The notes below the pieces were generated by a model. It was not told where the DNA came from. It searched no databases and saw nothing but the letters and a program-made list of their open reading frames with translations. 37,682 bases of DNA from Alphaproteobacteria bacterium (GTDB lineage Bacteria; Pseudomonadota; Alphaproteobacteria; UBA2966): the NCBI GenBank assembly GCA_021296255.1, contig JAGWAU010000027.1, forward strand, positions 1 through 37,682, written 5' to 3'. Below are positions 34,709 through 37,682 of the stretch, in pieces (position 1 is the first letter of the stretch; every line of letters begins with the position of its first letter). The position numbers were made by a program, and so were the translations under genes.

Positions 34709-37357
34709 CTACGCCGCGGCGCGGGCTCCGATCGCTTCTTCGACCGCGGAGAGGGCCTCGTCGGCCCTGCTGCCGTCGGGTCCACCCGCCTGAGCCATAT
34801 CGGGGCGGCCACCGCCTCCCCTGCCACCGAGCGCCTCAGCTCCGGTCTTGACCAGGTCAACCGCGTTGAACGTCGCCTCGAGAGACTCCGTGACCCCGAC
34901 GACCAGCGACGCCTTGCCCTCGGTCACCGCGACGACGGCGTAGATACCTTCACCCGATCGCTTGAGATCGTCGACCATCGCCTTGAGGTCGCGAGACGAG
35001 GCACCGTCGACACGCTGACCAACGTACCGCACGCCGGCGACCTCCTTGGCCGTCGGTCCTGCCGAGGAATCACCCGTCGCCAGCCTGCGCCGTGCGTCGG
35101 CCAGTTCCCGTTCGAGGCGCTTACGCACTTCAATAAGGGCTCGGACCCGTTCCGCCGCTTCCGATGGCGAGGCCCTGAGCTCGGCGGCGACTTCGTTGAG
35201 GGCACGCTCCTCCGCGCGCACGTAATCCGCCGCGGCCTCGCCCGTAAGGGCCTCGATACGGCGCACGCCGGCCGCGACGGCGCCCTCGCCGACGATCTTG
35301 AAGAACCCGATGTCACCCACGCGTGCCACGTGCGTACCGCCACAGAGCTCCACCGAGTTGGGCGCACCTTCGCCGCCCCCCATGGCCACGACCCGGACCT
35401 CGTCGCCGTACCTCTCGCCGAACAACGCGAGGGCGCCCTGTTCCACGGCCTCGTCGGGACTCATGAGGACCGTCCCAACACTGGCGTTCCGGCGAACGTT
35501 GAGGTTGACGTCCGACTCGATGATTTCGAGTTCTTCGGCGGTGACCGCTTTGGAGTGCGCGAAGTCAAACCGCAACCGGTCCGGCGTAACCAGTGAGCCT
35601 TTCTGGACCACGTGATCACCCAACGTGCGGCGCAACGCCGCGTGCATCAGGTGCGTCGCGGAGTGGTTGGAGCGCAACCGCGAACGCCGTTCGCCGTCGA
35701 CGCGGAGCTCCACCGCGTCCCCCACGCGCAGGGCACCCCCCTTGATCGAGCCCACGTGCGCGTGGACGTCGGCGAGGTGCTTCGTCGTATCGTGGACGGC
35801 AACTTCCACGCCGTCAGCCGTGAACATCACACCCGTGTCCCCCACCTGACCGCCCGCCTCCCCGTAGAACGGGGTCTGGTTGACGACGACAAGAACTTCC
35901 GTGCCGTCCGCGGCGCTTTCCACCTCGGTACCGTCAACGACGATGGCCTCAACCCGGGCTTCGGCGTCGTGGGTCTCGTAGCCGAGAAATTCCGTGGCGC
36001 CAACGCGCTCGCGCACCTCGAACCACAATGCATCGGTCGCAGCCTCGCCCGAGCCGGCCCACGCCTTCCGCGCTTCCTCTCGCTGGCGATCCATCGCGGA
36101 TTCGAAGCCCTCGGTATCGACTTCGACACCACGGTTTCGCAGGGCATCCTGGGTCAGGTCCAGGGGAAAGCCGTAGGTGTCGTACAGCCGAAACGCCACG
36201 TCGCCCGGCAAGGGTTGACCATCGCCGAGGTCTCCCGCGGCGTCTTCGAGAAGCTTCAAGCCGCGCTCGAGCGTTCGCTTGAAGCGCGTCTCCTCCAACT
36301 TGAGGGTTTCGGTGATCAGGGGCTCGGCGCGACCGAGCTCGGGATATGCCTGGCCCATCCGTGCGACAAGGGCCGGAACCAATCGCCAGAGCAGCGGCTC
36401 TTCGCATCCCATCAAATGGGCGTGGCGCATGGCGCGGCGCATGATTCGCCGCAACACGTAACCCCGGCCCTCGTTCGACGGCATGACGCCGTCCGCCATC
36501 AGAAAACTGACCGAGCGCAGATGATCCGCGATCACGCGGTGCGACACCGCGTGATCCGCATCCGCAGCCTGCCCGCTCGCCTCGGACGACGCTTCGATGA
36601 GAGCGCGGAGCAAATCGATGTCGTATATGTCGTGGCGGCCCTGAAGCACCGTCGTGATTCGCTCCAGTCCCATGCCCGTATCGATCGAAGGCCTGGGCAG
36701 GTCGATGCGCTCATCCTCGGTAACCTGCTCGAACTGCATGAAAACGAGGTTCCAGATTTCGACGAAACGATCGCCGTCCTCGTCGGGGCTCCCCGGAGGC
36801 CCGCCAGGAATGTGGTCGCCATGATCGTAGAAAATCTCAGAACACGGCCCGCAGGGACCCGTGGGGCCCATCGCCCAGAAATTATCGGAGGTCGGAATGC
36901 GGATGATCCGGTCTTCCGGCAATCCCGCAATTTTCTTCCAGAGATCGAAGGCCTGATCGTCTTCGGCATACACCGTGGTCAGCAGCTTGCCCGCCGGTAA
37001 CCCGAATTCCCGGGTCACCAGTTTCCACGCGAGCTCGATCGCCAGCTCCTTGAAATAGTCTCCGAAGGAGAAATTGCCCAGCATTTCGAAGAACGTGGCG
37101 TGTCGCGCGGTATAGCCGACGTTGTCGAGATCGTTGTGCTTGCCGCCGGCGCGCACACACTTTTGCGAGGTCACGGCACGGCTGTAATCGCGCACTTCGG
37201 CCCCGGTGAACACGTTCTTGAACTGCACCATGCCGGCGTTCGCGAACATGAGCGTCGGGTCGTTGTGCGGCACCAGCGGACTCGAAGCGACAGGCTCGTG
37301 ACCATGCGCCACGAAATAGTCGATAAATGCCTTTCGAATATCGTTCGCCGAAGTCAT
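34709..37357 (-). CDS. alaS: alanine--tRNA ligase
   Basis: The 882-residue enzyme charges tRNA-Ala. Catalytic class II domain (about 1-250; [43 protein letters not shown]), tRNA-recognition helices, editing domain (about 560-710) with zinc-type ligands in [13 protein letters not shown] and [10 protein letters not shown], and the C-terminal glycine-rich region [17 protein letters not shown] chose ATG 37357 over an in-frame GTG three codons upstream; GGTGAG precedes it. Length and all domains are complete. Confidence 0.95.
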   Translation of the reverse strand: MTSANDIRKAFIDYFVAHGHEPVASSPLVPHNDPTLMFANAGMVQFKNVFTGAEVRDYSRAVTSQKCVRAGGKHNDLDNVGYTARHATFFEMLGNFSFGDYFKELAIELAWKLVTREFGLPAGKLLTTVYAEDDQAFDLWKKIAGLPEDRIIRIPTSDNFWAMGPTGPCGPCSEIFYDHGDHIPGGPPGSPDEDGDRFVEIWNLVFMQFEQVTEDERIDLPRPSIDTGMGLERITTVLQGRHDIYDIDLLRALIEASSEASGQAADADHAVSHRVIADHLRSVSFLMADGVMPSNEGRGYVLRRIMRRAMRHAHLMGCEEPLLWRLVPALVARMGQAYPELGRAEPLITETLKLEETRFKRTLERGLKLLEDAAGDLGDGQPLPGDVAFRLYDTYGFPLDLTQDALRNRGVEVDTEGFESAMDRQREEARKAWAGSGEAATDALWFEVRERVGATEFLGYETHDAEARVEAIVVDGTEVESAADGTEVLVVVNQTPFYGEAGGQVGDTGVMFTADGVEVAVHDTTKHLADVHAHVGSIKGGALRVGDAVELRVDGERRSRLRSNHSATHLMHAALRRTLGDHVVQKGSLVTPDRLRFDFAHSKAVTAEELEIIESDVNLNVRRNASVGTVLMSPDEAVEQGALALFGERYGDEVRVVAMGGGEGAPNSVELCGGTHVARVGDIGFFKIVGEGAVAAGVRRIEALTGEAAADYVRAEERALNEVAAELRASPSEAAERVRALIEVRKRLERELADARRRLATGDSSAGPTAKEVAGVRYVGQRVDGASSRDLKAMVDDLKRSGEGIYAVVAVTEGKASLVVGVTESLEATFNAVDLVKTGAEALGGRGGGGRPDMAQAGGPDGSRADEALSAVEEAIGARAAA

Positions 37358-37366
37358 CTGTCTCAC

Positions 37367-37682
37367 CGTTCACGGCGCTTCACGGGCGCGCCGCCTCTTC
37401 CTGAAGTGCGGTCTCCTGGACCGAAGTCGGGTTCGCCGAAGCTTCTAGCCCTGCGCGGGAATCCTGTCCAGCCAGGGATGGCCGGCCGATTCAGGCCATG
37501 GACATGGGCATTCTCGGGCCCGGATACAAAGAGAAAGGGGCACGCCGGGCGTGGGAATTGGTGTGGGGACCGGCGTCGGACCCGGACGAAATGCCTTGAA
37601 CGCGGGGGAAATGGGATGGACGCCTCCCACCCCCTGATGCTGGAGGTGAGGAGGGTTGAGTGGACCCTCGCGGGCCGACGGC
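37367..37682. other. region upstream of alaS without supported gene
   Basis: recA often lies upstream of alaS in alphaproteobacteria, but no recA sequence is visible here. The minus strand has a low-complexity frame with alternating Thr-Pro (PTPVPTPIPTPGVP, about 37540-37590), which I regard as not a gene. No clear terminator or leader was seen. Confidence 0.5.

Noticed and set aside
35612..37000. 462-codon open frame on the plus strand
   Set aside because: Shadow of alaS.
37445..37630. 61-codon Pro/Thr-rich frame upstream of alaS
   Set aside because: Low-complexity translation of a simple DNA repeat, without start signals.

Overview
The window comes from a GC-rich bacterium, most likely an alphaproteobacterium of the Rhodospirillales type. 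This is inferred from the neighbourhood icd / alaS, the pssA-psd pair behind an Atm1-like ABC exporter, and an RpoH-type sigma factor with an alphaproteobacterial CTTG-N17-CCTAC-like promoter. No 16S rRNA or other taxonomic anchor is present, so the placement is tentative. Almost all space is coding. Most long frames on the opposite strand are shadows of real genes caused by the high GC content.

Layout. 1-745: a tRNA-Gln(CTG) gene with a good sigma70-type promoter, then a non-coding stretch ending in a possible structured leader. 746-6596: inositol-3-phosphate synthase, a decayed downstream cytidylyltransferase gene that overlaps its end, a GT4 glycosyltransferase and an MMPL/RND-superfamily exporter. 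6619-13572: two coupled NodB-type polysaccharide deacetylases (minus strand), divergent from a PadR regulator that precedes a HlyD/AcrB-type efflux pair. The shared intergenic region holds 10-bp tandem repeats and an AT-rich operator candidate. 13573-17349: an rpoH-like sigma factor with a candidate self-type promoter, then a small accessory island made of a HEPN-like fragment, a tyrosine-recombinase relic and an AbiE toxin-antitoxin module whose toxin gene carries a one-base frameshift. 17361-22263 (minus): housekeeping block LysM protein - Atm1-like ABC exporter - psd - pssA.

22453-32496 is a plastic catabolic region. It holds three Rieske oxygenases, a PotD-like solute-binding protein, two PotB/PotC-like permeases, a broken amidase, a relic of a second permease copy, a relic of a DMT-type transporter, a MITE-like inverted repeat and an IS6-family element with an amber-interrupted transposase. 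One Rieske paralogue has lost a canonical cluster ligand (His115 to Pro), and no ATPase for the importer is present. I read this as a duplicated amide/aromatic-type uptake-and-oxidation locus that is partly decaying. 32816-37357 returns to core genes: a LOG-family protein, NADP-isocitrate dehydrogenase and alanyl-tRNA synthetase.

Working links. PssA and Psd together make phosphatidylethanolamine. PadR probably controls the HlyD/RND pump and perhaps the deacetylases. The AbiE pair is a frameshifted toxin with an apparently intact antitoxin. I do not see a fully convincing new system. The most unusual items are the Rieske protein lacking a ligand inside a duplicated locus, the possible leader RNA before inositol-phosphate synthase with its decayed partner gene, and the deacetylase/PadR/RND grouping.
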